From contig CAYQTA010000094.1 in NCBI GenBank assembly GCA_964420365.1, positions 1 through 64,000 on the forward strand: a DNA stretch of 64,000 nucleotides, read 5' to 3'. Under the pieces are notes generated by a model. The model worked only from the letters and a program-made list of their open reading frames with translations, searched no databases and was not told the DNA's origin. This document shows positions 51,884-61,089 of this stretch, one piece after another; within the stretch, counting starts at the first letter, position 1; the number at the start of each line of letters is the position of its first letter. Origin of the DNA: JAMOQA01 sp964420365 (GTDB taxonomy: Bacteria; Acidobacteriota; Polarisedimenticolia; J045). A program made the translations under genes and the position numbers.

Positions 51884-54555
51884 TCCCCGCTCACCTCCAC
51901 GTTGGCCACCCGGAACGACGCCGGGATCGCTTCCATGTCGGGATTCCGCACCTGGGCCGCGGCGAAGCCGAACGACGCCGTCCCCGGGGCGACGGCCACG
52001 AACCGCAGCGTCACGATGGTCCCGGAGCCCGACGCGCCCGTCGCGCCCGCCCGCGTGGCGGAGACGATCACCAGTCCTCCCTCGGCGCTCTCCACCGCCT
52101 GAACGTCGGCCGGTGCTCCCCCCTGGGCGAGGAACTCCCCGGCCTGTGCCGGCGGCATGAACCGCAGCACCTTCGGGTTGTACCGCAGCTGGAAGTTCAC
52201 CGTCGCAACGTCCGACGCGCCCTCCGCCACCACGTCGACGACCACCTGGTCACCGGCGGAGACCCGCCCGCTGCGCGGTACCAGCCGGATCCGCGCGAGG
52301 CCGACCGGTTTCCGCGGGGGCGCCTCGTCCTCCCCGTTCTCCCGGGGTTCCGCGGACGGGGCACCTTCGGCCCCCTCGCTCCCCGCTTCCTCGTCGCCAC
52401 CGGCCGGGATCGCCACCGGCTCGTCCGAGTCGAACGCCCCCGCGGGCGGCAGTTCTTCCCCGACGCGCTCGCCCTTCTCCCGCCGGGCCGGCTCGGCCTC
52501 GGCTTCCGCCGGGGGTCGCTCGTCTCCCGCGGCCGGGGCTGTCGTCCCGCCGCCCTCGGTCCGAACCTTGACGTTCTCGATCGGCTCCCGCCTGCCCGGC
52601 ACGGGCGCCGCCGCGCTCCGCCGCCGCTTTCCCTTCTTCGGTCGTGCCTTCGTGCCGGAACCCCGCGACGATCCCTCGCGTCGGTCCTTCGCCCCCGGCC
52701 CCTCCTCGCCGGCGGCCTTCTCCGCGGCGGCCTTCTCCTTCTCCAGCCCGAGTTCCTCGTTGATCTTCTCCCACGGGCTCTCCCCGGCGAACGGGCTCTC
52801 CCCGAGGGCGTTCCGCGCAACGCCCCGCAGCTCGATCTTGTCCTCCGTCCCCACCCACAGCGGGACCAGGTCGATCGGCTCGATGTTCGGCACGCGAATG
52901 ATGTGCGGCGTGATCGAGAGAACGATGTCCGTGTCGCTCACCGACGTCTCGTTGACCCCGAACAGCCTCCGCAGGAGGGGCACGTCCGACAGCCCCGGGA
53001 CGCCCGACAGGCTCGTCCGCTCGTCCGACTTGATCAGCCCGGCCAGCAGGTTGGTCTCGCCGTCCTTCAGGCGGATCGTCGTCTCCACGGTCCTCGTGCC
53101 GATGATCGGCTGCTTGACGCCGCCGGTGCCCTCGACGCTCCCCGCGAGGGACGAGACCTCGAGCTTCAGCTCCAGGGTGATTTCCTTGTTGTGGTGCACC
53201 CGGGGTTTCACCGACACGATGATGCCGACGTTCTGGTACGTGAAGGACGTGATCGGCACGATGTTCCCGCCGATCGTGTTCGACGTGTTGAACGTCGTCG
53301 CCGGGATCGGCACGCGATCGCCGATCGTGATCTTCCCCTCCTCGCCCTCGAGGATCCTCAGCTGCGGGCGGGCGATCGTCTTCGTGTCCGAGTCGGTCTT
53401 CAGGAAACTGAGCAGGACCGACGGCACGGGGCCCAGCGTCCACGACGCCTGCGCCTTCAGCCGGGACAGGTTGTTGAGCGGAACCATTTCCTGGCCGTCA
53501 CCGAAGACCAGCGACAGTGACTTGCTCGACAGGTCGATTCCCAGGCGCGTCAGCTTCGAGCGGTTGATCTCGAGCAGCTCGATGTCGACGATCACCTCGC
53601 CCTTCGCCTTGTCGTTCGCCTTGATGATCCGCTCGGCGACCTTGATCTTCTCGGGCGTGTCCTTGATCGTGATCGCGTTCAGGTCGTCGTTGTTCGCGAC
53701 CTTGCGCGTCTCGAGCAGGGAGCGGAGGAGGGTCTGGACCTGCTTCGTCTCCGCGTTCGACAGGTAGAAGGTGCGGATGACGTTGTCGGCGTACTCGCTC
53801 CGTTTCTGCCGGTTGTCGTCGGCGATCAGGATCGTGTGTGCATCGATGACCTTGTAGAAGTGCTTGTTCATCAGCATCAGGATGTCCATCGCCTTCTCGA
53901 AGGTGACGTTGGACAGCTCGACGCTGATCTTCTTCTTCAGGTCCACCTTCTCGTCGTAGAGGAAGTTGATCCCCGACGCCTTCGAGAGCGCCTCGTACAC
54001 CTCCTGGACGGTGGAATCCGGGAAGTTCAGGACGAGGGGCACGTTCGAGGCGGGATCGAGCTTCGGCGGCCCGAGCTCCTCCGCCCGCCGCCGCGCCTCC
54101 TCCTGCGCGCGGTCGAACTCCGAGGGCCCGTTCCGCCGGCGATCCAGCTCTTCCATCGCCTTCTTCAGCTCGACCTGCGCGTACTGGTTCGACGGGTCGA
54201 GGATGACGGTCTCCTGGAGTTCCTTGATGGCGAGCTCGAGCTGGTCGTTGGCCAGGTACTTCTTGCCCCGGTCGAAGTGCGCCGACGCGGCCCGGAGCTT
54301 GGCCCGGGCGAGCGCCACCTTGTACCGGCTATTCGACGGCTCGATCGAGACGGCCTTTGCGTAGGCCAGGACCGCCTGGTCCCAGAGCTGGCGCTCCGCG
54401 GCCGCCTCGCCCTGCATGTAGGCCGACCGCGCCGTGCTCGCGCAGCCCGCGAGCAGCAGCGCCACCATGGTGAGCACCAGGACGAGCCAGGCGCCGGTCG
54501 TTCCACGTGCCCTCTCGCGCACGGCGTATCCCCCTTGCTCCATCGGCTTCCTCAT
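51880..54555 (-). CDS. GspD/PilQ-type secretin lipoprotein with N-terminal TPR and C-terminal cohesin-like domain
   Basis: 891 residues. Lipobox LLLAGCAST (Cys38). TPR repeats (about 45-150) include YAKAVSIEPSNSRYKVALARAK and LQETVILDPSNQYAQVELKKA. STN/N0 and N1 domains (about 175-320) lead to the secretin barrel domain (about 330-590: GDRVPIPATTF, VGIIVSVKPRVH, RTVETTIRLKDGETNLLAGL). A charged linker (about 600-760) connects to a cohesin-like beta domain (about 765-891: VSAGDQVVVDVVAEGASDVATVNFQLRYNPKVL). The outer-membrane pore of the system. The ATG overlaps the stop of the GspC/PilP-like gene. Confidence 0.92.
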   Translation of the reverse strand: MRKPMEQGGYAVRERARGTTGAWLVLVLTMVALLLAGCASTARSAYMQGEAAAERQLWDQAVLAYAKAVSIEPSNSRYKVALARAKLRAASAHFDRGKKYLANDQLELAIKELQETVILDPSNQYAQVELKKAMEELDRRRNGPSEFDRAQEEARRRAEELGPPKLDPASNVPLVLNFPDSTVQEVYEALSKASGINFLYDEKVDLKKKISVELSNVTFEKAMDILMLMNKHFYKVIDAHTILIADDNRQKRSEYADNVIRTFYLSNAETKQVQTLLRSLLETRKVANNDDLNAITIKDTPEKIKVAERIIKANDKAKGEVIVDIELLEINRSKLTRLGIDLSSKSLSLVFGDGQEMVPLNNLSRLKAQASWTLGPVPSVLLSFLKTDSDTKTIARPQLRILEGEEGKITIGDRVPIPATTFNTSNTIGGNIVPITSFTYQNVGIIVSVKPRVHHNKEITLELKLEVSSLAGSVEGTGGVKQPIIGTRTVETTIRLKDGETNLLAGLIKSDERTSLSGVPGLSDVPLLRRLFGVNETSVSDTDIVLSITPHIIRVPNIEPIDLVPLWVGTEDKIELRGVARNALGESPFAGESPWEKINEELGLEKEKAAAEKAAGEEGPGAKDRREGSSRGSGTKARPKKGKRRRSAAAPVPGRREPIENVKVRTEGGGTTAPAAGDERPPAEAEAEPARREKGERVGEELPPAGAFDSDEPVAIPAGGDEEAGSEGAEGAPSAEPRENGEDEAPPRKPVGLARIRLVPRSGRVSAGDQVVVDVVAEGASDVATVNFQLRYNPKVLRFMPPAQAGEFLAQGGAPADVQAVESAEGGLVIVSATRAGATGASGSGTIVTLRFVAVAPGTASFGFAAAQVRNPDMEAIPASFRVANVEVSGE

Positions 54556-55205
54556 CTCTTCTTCCCGGAGGTGCGCTTCGGCACCAGCTTGACCGCCTTC
54601 GTTCGGCCGCGGTAACGCTCGTCGGTATAGCCGATCACGACCTGGTCGAGGTCGATCCGCTTGACGACGAACTTCTCGTCGACGATGTCCCCCACCCGGA
54701 CGGCGACTGGATGCGGGGTCTTCGAGCCCTTCTTCACGAGGAACGCGATGAACCCGCGCTCGTCGGCCACCGGACGCGCGTAGCCGACGTACGTGTAGGA
54801 GAAGCTGGGAGGCGGAGGCAGGCTCTTCTTGCCCGCGACGGCATCGCCCCGCTTCCGTGCCTTCGCGCGGGAACGCTGCTCCTGCTCCCTCTTCTTCCGC
54901 TCCTCGGCCAGCTTCTGGCGCTTCTCGCGCCGCCGGCGCTCCGCCTCGAGCGCCACCGGGTCGGGTGCGAAGTCGAAGAGGTTGCGCTTCGGCGTGTACG
55001 CCTCCGCGCCCCCCGTGCGATGAACAGGGATGTCCGGCAGCTGCGCGAGCAGCTGGATCTTCGGATCGGTGATCGTGAAACCGCCCGGCCGCTGGTCCAC
55101 GGCCTCGGGCATGAACACGTCCCGGTACCACCAGCCCGCCACGAGGACGAGGACCAGGAGGACGAGCAGCAGCACCCGCTGCCGGCCGGCGCCCGCGTCC
55201 GCCAT
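54552..55205 (-). CDS. GspC/PilP-like inner-membrane coupling protein
   Basis: 217 residues. One N-terminal transmembrane helix (about 10-27), a Lys/Arg/Glu-rich linker and a C-terminal beta domain with SYTYVGYARPVADERGFIAFLVKKG...HPVAVRVGDIVDEKFVVKRIDLDQVVI, the HR/PilP-type domain that contacts the secretin. ATG 55205 follows a GGAGG. Translation coupled to the secretin gene. Confidence 0.8.
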   Translation of the reverse strand: MADAGAGRQRVLLLVLLVLVLVAGWWYRDVFMPEAVDQRPGGFTITDPKIQLLAQLPDIPVHRTGGAEAYTPKRNLFDFAPDPVALEAERRRREKRQKLAEERKKREQEQRSRAKARKRGDAVAGKKSLPPPPSFSYTYVGYARPVADERGFIAFLVKKGSKTPHPVAVRVGDIVDEKFVVKRIDLDQVVIGYTDERYRGRTKAVKLVPKRTSGKKR

Positions 55206-55207
55206 CG

Positions 55208-55900
55208 TCACCGCCTCCTCCGCGACCGCCCGCCGCGCGTCCTGGCCTTCTTCTTCCAGGCCCGGATCCGGGCCTCCTCCTCCCGCGCCCACGGGGCATT
55301 GAAGTACGTCTCGACCGCGACGTTGAGCTGCAGCTCTCGGCCGCCCCGGTCCGAGCCGCGCAAGGAGACCTCCCGCACGATCAGGAACTGGTCCAGCGCC
55401 TCGAGCCGCGCGAGCAGCCGCCGCAGGTTCTCGTACCCGCCCTGGATCGGAAACGAGATCGTCATCACCTCGATCCCTTCCTGGGCGAGGGTCTCGAGGG
55501 AGACGCCCACCTGGCGCGGCTCCACGCCGAACTCCTCGCCGACCGACGTCAGGGCGCGCTGGAACGGCACGAGCCGCTGCTCGCGGGTGGACAGCATCTC
55601 CTCGAAGAAGACCCGGATTCCGTCCCGGACCTCCATCGCGTGGCGATGGACCCGGCGCAGTTCCTCGAGCTGGCGGCGCGCCCGGGCCTCCGTCACGTCA
55701 GCGGTCTGCTTGGTCTCGCGCAGGAGGGCGATCTCCGCCTGGCGCGGCCGGACGAGCACGAACCAGAACACCATGTTCACGACGAGGAGCACGGCCAGCA
55801 CGGCCGCCACGCGGAGGCCGTCGCGACGCAGCTCGAACCGCCTGCGTCCCCGGGTCGCCGCGCCAGCGGCGGGAGCCTTCCCGTCGCCGTTCGTGGTCAT
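55208..55900 (-). CDS. pilO: PilO-like pilus/secretion assembly protein
   Basis: 230 residues. One transmembrane helix (about 30-50), a coiled coil (about 55-110) and a ferredoxin-like C-terminal domain with ISFPIQGGYENLRRLLARLEALDQFLIVREVSL, the standard PilO pattern. Inner-membrane platform partner of PilN. ATG overlaps the pilN stop. Confidence 0.87.
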   Translation of the reverse strand: MTTNGDGKAPAAGAATRGRRRFELRRDGLRVAAVLAVLLVVNMVFWFVLVRPRQAEIALLRETKQTADVTEARARRQLEELRRVHRHAMEVRDGIRVFFEEMLSTREQRLVPFQRALTSVGEEFGVEPRQVGVSLETLAQEGIEVMTISFPIQGGYENLRRLLARLEALDQFLIVREVSLRGSDRGGRELQLNVAVETYFNAPWAREEEARIRAWKKKARTRGGRSRRRR

Positions 55901-57156
55901 CGCGTGCCTCCCTGCCCTTCGTCCGGGCCGCCGTCGCTGGACCCGGTGTCACCACCATCCCCGGCCTCGCCCCCCTCCTGCTCGTCATCGGGCGACGGCG
56001 GGGCATCCCAGCCGTCCGAGCCCGGCACCGGCTTCAGCTTGAGCTTCGGGACGCCATCCTCGACGACGACGACCTCGTCCGGGTCCGCCGGCTCCGGGGC
56101 CTTCCGCTCCCGGGGCCCCGCGGCCCCGCCCGCGCCCGCGCCGCCGCCGGCGCGGCGCGCCCGGTCCGGTGCGAGCCGGGACCGCCGCGTTCCCGTCGTC
56201 CCGGTCGCTCCCCCGGCGCGGCCCGCACGGCCCGCCCGACCGGCCGGCACGAACCCCGCGACCCCCGCGTCGGCCCCGGCCTGCGCCGGTGGGCGCCCCG
56301 CCTCCCCCCGCCTCGTCGTCCGCCCCGCGCGCGTCCTTCCGGCGCCTCCCGCCGTCGCGGCCCGCCCGCCGCCGGCGGCACGAGACCGCCCGTCGCCCCC
56401 GCCCGCCGGGCGCCGGCGCGCGGCTGCCGCACCGGCGGCGTCCTCGCGCACGGGGACGGGTTCGCCGGAAACCGGGGCCTCCGCGTCCTCTCCGTCCACC
56501 TCGATCACCTCGGCGGGAACCTGGTCCCGCTTTCCCGGGACACCGCCGGCGGCCCGTTCCCCGGTGACGTCGGACGTCGACTCCCCGCTCGTCACCGGGG
56601 CCGGCGTGTAACGCACCTGCAGGGAGAAGAGCACGTTGTTCGATCCCTCGGCCCGGCGGAACCCCTCGGGGGTCACGCGGGAGAACCGCGGCGACTGCTC
56701 CAGGATCTCCTCGAAGTCGAACAGGGCCTTCTTGTGCCGCGCGACACCGTCCAGGCTCAGCAGGATCTGTCCCGCCTCGAAGCTCGGTCGGATCGAGAGG
56801 AGCCGGACGTTCCAGGGCAACACGTCCTCGAGATCGTTGAACAGACGCGTCCAGGAGAAGTTTCGCTGCCGCAGCACGTCGGCCACGAACTCCGCCTGCG
56901 CGGAGAGCACCTCGACGTCGAGCCCGTCCAGCTCCTTCTGCAGGCGCAGCGCTTCCTCCTTCATCTGCCGCATGCGAACCCGGTGATCCGCGATCTGCGA
57001 CTCGAGGGCCGCCCTTCGCGTGTCGGCAGTCATCCAGGCGTGGACGTCGTAGACGGTGAACCCGACGGCGAGGATGGCCAGCAGGAGCAGCCCGATCACC
57101 AGGGGCGTGTCGTTGGTGAACGGCCGGGACGCCAGGTTGAGATCGAGCGGCTTCAC
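55897..57156 (-). CDS. pilN: PilN-like protein with long disordered C-terminal extension
   Basis: 419 residues, about twice the usual PilN. Residues 1-185 are a normal PilN: LDLNLASRPF (PilM-binding), a transmembrane helix (about 20-37), a coiled coil and a ferredoxin-like domain with SFEAGQILLSLDGVA. From about 190 the sequence is Gly/Arg/Ala/Pro-rich, low in complexity and probably unstructured. Starts with GTG 57156 overlapping the pilM stop. Confidence 0.87.
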   Translation of the reverse strand: MKPLDLNLASRPFTNDTPLVIGLLLLAILAVGFTVYDVHAWMTADTRRAALESQIADHRVRMRQMKEEALRLQKELDGLDVEVLSAQAEFVADVLRQRNFSWTRLFNDLEDVLPWNVRLLSIRPSFEAGQILLSLDGVARHKKALFDFEEILEQSPRFSRVTPEGFRRAEGSNNVLFSLQVRYTPAPVTSGESTSDVTGERAAGGVPGKRDQVPAEVIEVDGEDAEAPVSGEPVPVREDAAGAAAARRRPAGGGDGRSRAAGGGRAATAGGAGRTRAGRTTRRGEAGRPPAQAGADAGVAGFVPAGRAGRAGRAGGATGTTGTRRSRLAPDRARRAGGGAGAGGAAGPRERKAPEPADPDEVVVVEDGVPKLKLKPVPGSDGWDAPPSPDDEQEGGEAGDGGDTGSSDGGPDEGQGGTR

Positions 57157-58181
57157 GGCACCCTCCTCAGGGCGAGCCCGACGGTCGGCAGCAGCTCGAG
57201 GGCCTCCTCCCGTGGCAGGTCCCCGAGCCCGTCGACGATCCGGCCCGGATCGATCTCGAGGATCTCGCCGCAGTCCGCGTCCCCCAGCAGGGAGAAGAAC
57301 CCTTCCGGGGGAATGCCGACGACCCGCACGTGCATCCGTGCGAACCCCTCGCCCAGCAGGTGTTCCTCGTAGTAGCTCAGCGTCGAGCGCACCTCCCGCC
57401 CCACGACGCGGAGGCTCTCCTCGCCCTGGAATCCCCCGTGCAGGTGGTAGTTCTTCGCCCGGTAGAAGATCAGGCGCCCTCCCCGCAGGATCATCATGCT
57501 GAAGTACCGCGGGGTGGCGCTGAGGATCCCGACGTCACCGCGTTCGCCCTCCCCCTCCGTCTCGATACCGGCCACCCGCAGCGCGTTGTACAGGCCGAAC
57601 GACGAGAGGTCGACGAGACCGACACGGTACCCCGCCCCGGCCAGCAGCTCCTCGATCGGCCCGATGCCCTGCTCCGGGGCGAGAACGACCAGCACCTGGA
57701 CCTTCCCGTCCTCCCCCCGGCCGAGCACCTGCCAGCTCAGGCGGGCCTGCTCCGGATCGAACGGCACGCTCTTCTTCAGCTGCCAGCGCAGGACCTCGAG
57801 GGCCTGGCGCTTCGACGCCGGCAGCTCGGCGAGGGAAACGAGGAAAACCCGCGCCACCGTGTCGGGAAGGGCGACCGAAATGCGGCTCGCGCGCTCCGCC
57901 CCGGCGAGCCGCAGGGCGTTCCCGAGCGCGGAGACGATCGCCTCCCCGTCCTCCACCCTGGGCCGCACGAGGGCCGCGGAGAAGGCCCCCTCCGGGAGCG
58001 GCTGCCGCGCGTGCCCGGCGAGGGACCACCGGGAACCGCGCCGGGTCAGCCGCACCACGGCCACCGCGTCCTCGCGCAGCTCGACCGCCAGGGGCGGGTA
58101 CGGCGGCCGCAGCCAGGAGCTTCCTCCCAGCATGCGCGTCGCCCGCTCGGCGAGGGCCGTCAACAGGTCGTTCGCGTCCAT
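57153..58181 (-). CDS. pilM: PilM-like actin-fold assembly protein
   Basis: 342 residues. PilM/FtsA-like fold: the N-terminal LREDAVAVVRLTRRG, LPDTVARVFLVSLAELPASKRQALEVLRWQLKKSVPFDPEQARLSWQVLG and DLSSFGLYNAL are family landmarks. Cytoplasmic partner of PilN. GAGG lies before ATG 58181. Confidence 0.88.
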   Translation of the reverse strand: MDANDLLTALAERATRMLGGSSWLRPPYPPLAVELREDAVAVVRLTRRGSRWSLAGHARQPLPEGAFSAALVRPRVEDGEAIVSALGNALRLAGAERASRISVALPDTVARVFLVSLAELPASKRQALEVLRWQLKKSVPFDPEQARLSWQVLGRGEDGKVQVLVVLAPEQGIGPIEELLAGAGYRVGLVDLSSFGLYNALRVAGIETEGEGERGDVGILSATPRYFSMMILRGGRLIFYRAKNYHLHGGFQGEESLRVVGREVRSTLSYYEEHLLGEGFARMHVRVVGIPPEGFFSLLGDADCGEILEIDPGRIVDGLGDLPREEALELLPTVGLALRRVP

Positions 58182-58206
58182 CCCGTTTCCTCGCGCTCCC
58201 TCGGCC

Positions 58207-59847
58207 TCAGTCGACGAAGGTCACCTTGTTGATCTCGCGCAGCGTCGTCTTGCCCTGGAACACCTTGAGCAACGCCGACTGCCGCAGCGGCACCATGCCT
58301 TCCTCGATCGCCTGGTTCCGGATCTCGGCCGCCGGCCGCCGATCGAGGATCATCTCACGAATCCTGTCCGACAGGTCCAGGAGCTCCGAGATCGCTTCCC
58401 GGCCCCGGTACCCGGTGCCGTGGCACTCGATGCAGCCCCGGCCCTCGTAGAAGGGACGGTCCCGGTACTCGGCCGGGTCGAGCCCCGAGTCGATCAACTG
58501 CTGGTCGGTCGGCTGGACCCGGACCTTGCAGTTCTCGCAGATCAGTCGCACCAGCCGCTGGGCCAGGATGCAGTTCAGGGCGGAGACGAAGTTGTAGGCC
58601 TCCACCTTCATGTTGAGGAACCGCCCCAGCACGTCGACCACGTTGTTGGCGTGGACCGTCGTGAACACGAGGTGCCCGGTCAGCGCCGACTGGATCGCGA
58701 TCGAGGCCGTCTCCTCGTCGCGGATCTCGCCGACCATGATCTTGTCCGGGTCGTGCCGCAGGATCGAGCGGAGTCCCCGGGCGAACGTCAGGCCCTTCTT
58801 CTCGTTGACCGGGATCTGCACGATTCCCTGGAGCTGGTACTCGACCGGGTCCTCGATGGTGATGATCTTGTCCTCGCTCGACTGGATCTCGGCGAGGGCG
58901 GCGTACAGCGTCGTGGTCTTCCCCGACCCGGTGGGCCCGGTGACGAGGAACATCCCGTACGGCTCCCGGATGAACTTGCGGACCTTCTTCAGGACGTCGG
59001 GCTCGAAACCGCAGACCTCGAGGCTCAGGGTCTTGAACTTCTCCGAGGCCGATTCCTTGTCGAGGATCCGGATGACGCAGTCCTCGCCGTGGACGGTCGG
59101 GATGATGCTGACGCGGAAGTCGACCGTTCTCCCCTTGATTCGCAGCTTGAACCGGCCGTCCTGGGGGATCCGCTTCTCGGAGATGTCCAGCTCGGACATC
59201 ACCTTGATCCGCGAGATGATCGAGTTGTGGAACCGCTTGTCGATCGGTTCCATCGCCTGGTAGAGAACGCCGTCGATGCGGTACTTGACGACCACGTCCC
59301 GCTCCCGGGACTCGATGTGGATGTCCGAGGCCCGGCGCTGGAGCGCGTTGAAGATCGTCGAGTCGACCAGCTTGACGATCGGGCTCTGGTCGGCGGTGAT
59401 CCGGTCGATGGAGAGGATCTCCTCCCCGTCCTCGTCCTCGCGGACGATCTGGATCCGCAGCTCCTCCGTGGCCTCCTCGAGCACGCGCTGGGAAGACTCC
59501 GACCGCTTCAGGATCTCCTGGATGGCGGACCGCGTCCCGACGACGATGTCGATCGGCTGGCCGAGGAGCAGCTCCAGCTCGTCGATCATCAGGACGTCGG
59601 TCGGATCGGTGACGACGACGACGAGACGCTCTCCCTCCTTCCGGTACGGGACGAAGTTGTACCGGAACATCAGCTCGACGGGAATCGTCTCGAAGAGCTC
59701 GTGATCGATGGACAGGTCCTTGAGGTCGACGAACTCCAGCCCCAGCCGCTCGGCGCGGATGCGGGCCTCGATCTCCTCGTTGACCGAGTCCTGGACGGGA
59801 CCGCCGGCGTCGGGGTCGAGGGTCCCGGGGGGCGTCGTCTCGCTCAT
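58207..59847 (-). CDS. GspE/PilB-type secretion ATPase
   Basis: 546 residues. N1E-like domain (about 20-150), then the secretion ATPase core: Walker A GPTGSGKTT near 302, Asp box ITIEDPVEY, Walker B LRHDPDKIMVGEIRD, His box TGHLVFTTVHANN, and a tetracysteine zinc motif CENC...CIEC in the C-terminal domain. Drives pseudopilus assembly from the cytoplasm. GGAGGAGG precedes ATG 59847. Confidence 0.96.
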   Translation of the reverse strand: MSETTPPGTLDPDAGGPVQDSVNEEIEARIRAERLGLEFVDLKDLSIDHELFETIPVELMFRYNFVPYRKEGERLVVVVTDPTDVLMIDELELLLGQPIDIVVGTRSAIQEILKRSESSQRVLEEATEELRIQIVREDEDGEEILSIDRITADQSPIVKLVDSTIFNALQRRASDIHIESRERDVVVKYRIDGVLYQAMEPIDKRFHNSIISRIKVMSELDISEKRIPQDGRFKLRIKGRTVDFRVSIIPTVHGEDCVIRILDKESASEKFKTLSLEVCGFEPDVLKKVRKFIREPYGMFLVTGPTGSGKTTTLYAALAEIQSSEDKIITIEDPVEYQLQGIVQIPVNEKKGLTFARGLRSILRHDPDKIMVGEIRDEETASIAIQSALTGHLVFTTVHANNVVDVLGRFLNMKVEAYNFVSALNCILAQRLVRLICENCKVRVQPTDQQLIDSGLDPAEYRDRPFYEGRGCIECHGTGYRGREAISELLDLSDRIREMILDRRPAAEIRNQAIEEGMVPLRQSALLKVFQGKTTLREINKVTFVD

Positions 59848-59869
59848 GGCGTCCTCCTCCCGCGCTCCG

Positions 59870-61087
59870 TCACAGCGTGCTCGAGTTCGCGTACACCTGG
59901 AGCAGCGGGTAGTAGATCGCGAGCAGCATCATGCCGACCATCACCGCCATGAAGACCAGGAGGGCCGGCTCCACCAGGGAGACCATCGTCTGCATCTGGT
60001 GCTCGATCTCCTCGTCGATGAAGTTGGCGACGTGCTCGAGCATCTCCGCGAGGCTGCCCGACGACTCGCCGATCTTGACCATCTCGATCATCATGTCCGG
60101 GAACAGCCCGGTCTCCTCGAGGGATGACCAGAGGGCCGCCCCCTCCCGCACCTTCAGCGCCACCGTTCGGATCGCCTCGCCGTAGACCGGGGTCCCGATC
60201 GTGCGGCCGACGATCTCGAGGCAGCTCACCAGCGGGATGCCACCGGCCACCAGGGTGGACAGGGTCCGGGCGAACCGGGTGACCACGAACTGCTGGGCGA
60301 TCGGTCCGATGAGGGGAGCCCGGTAGATCGCCTTCTCCGTCAGCACCCTCCCCACCGGCGTCCGCTTCCAGACGAGGAATGCCAGCACCGCCAGGACGAG
60401 GATCCCGATCCAGGCGAGGGCCTTCTCCCGCATCGCCGTCGAGAGGGCCAGGAGCGCCCGCGTCAGGAAGGGGAGTTCCGCCCCGAAGTCGGAGAAGAAC
60501 CCCTGGAACTTCGGCAGGACGTACGTCATCAGGATCATCGTGAGGCCGAGGGCCATCACGACGAGGATCGCCGGGTAGGTGAAGGCCGAGACGACCTTCC
60601 GCCGAATCCCCATCAGGGTCTGGGTGAACCGGATGTACCGCTGGAGGACCGTTGCGACCTCCCCGCTCCGCTCCCCCGAGGCGATCGTGCTCGCGTAGAG
60701 CGGCGGGAAGATCTCCTGGGCCTCGAACGCCTCCGAGAGGGATTCCCCCGCCTTCACCCGGTCGTGGACCTCCCGCAGCGCCTCGCGGAACACCGGGTTC
60801 TTTCGCCGCTCGATCAGCAGGGCCAGCGCCTCGAGGATCGGGATCCCGGCCCGGATCAGGGCGGCGAACTCCTGGTTGAAGAAGAGAAACTCCTTCATGT
60901 TGACCCGGCGCCGCCGGCGGAAGAGATCCCGCAGGGCCGCCACCACCGGCGACTGGCGCCGGATCGAGAGGACGAGGTAGTCCTGTCCCTCCAGCTCGCG
61001 GCGCAGGGCCTCGGCGCTCTCGGCGGTGTAGTTGCGCTCGACGACCTCCCCGGTCGCCGTCGCCAGGCGGCAGCGGAACTCTGGCAT
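59870..61087 (-). CDS. GspF-type inner-membrane platform protein
   Basis: 405 residues, the typical length. Two GspF repeats: KEFLFFNQEFAALIRAGIPILEAL...RVKAGESLSEAFEAQEIFPPLYASTIASGERSG and FVVTRFARTLSTLVAGGIPLVSCLEIV...SSLEETGLFPDMMIEMVKIGESSGSLAEML. Three membrane segments. GGAGGGG precedes the ATG. Confidence 0.95.
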   Translation of the reverse strand: MPEFRCRLATATGEVVERNYTAESAEALRRELEGQDYLVLSIRRQSPVVAALRDLFRRRRRVNMKEFLFFNQEFAALIRAGIPILEALALLIERRKNPVFREALREVHDRVKAGESLSEAFEAQEIFPPLYASTIASGERSGEVATVLQRYIRFTQTLMGIRRKVVSAFTYPAILVVMALGLTMILMTYVLPKFQGFFSDFGAELPFLTRALLALSTAMREKALAWIGILVLAVLAFLVWKRTPVGRVLTEKAIYRAPLIGPIAQQFVVTRFARTLSTLVAGGIPLVSCLEIVGRTIGTPVYGEAIRTVALKVREGAALWSSLEETGLFPDMMIEMVKIGESSGSLAEMLEHVANFIDEEIEHQMQTMVSLVEPALLVFMAVMVGMMLLAIYYPLLQVYANSSTL

Positions 61088-61089
61088 CG

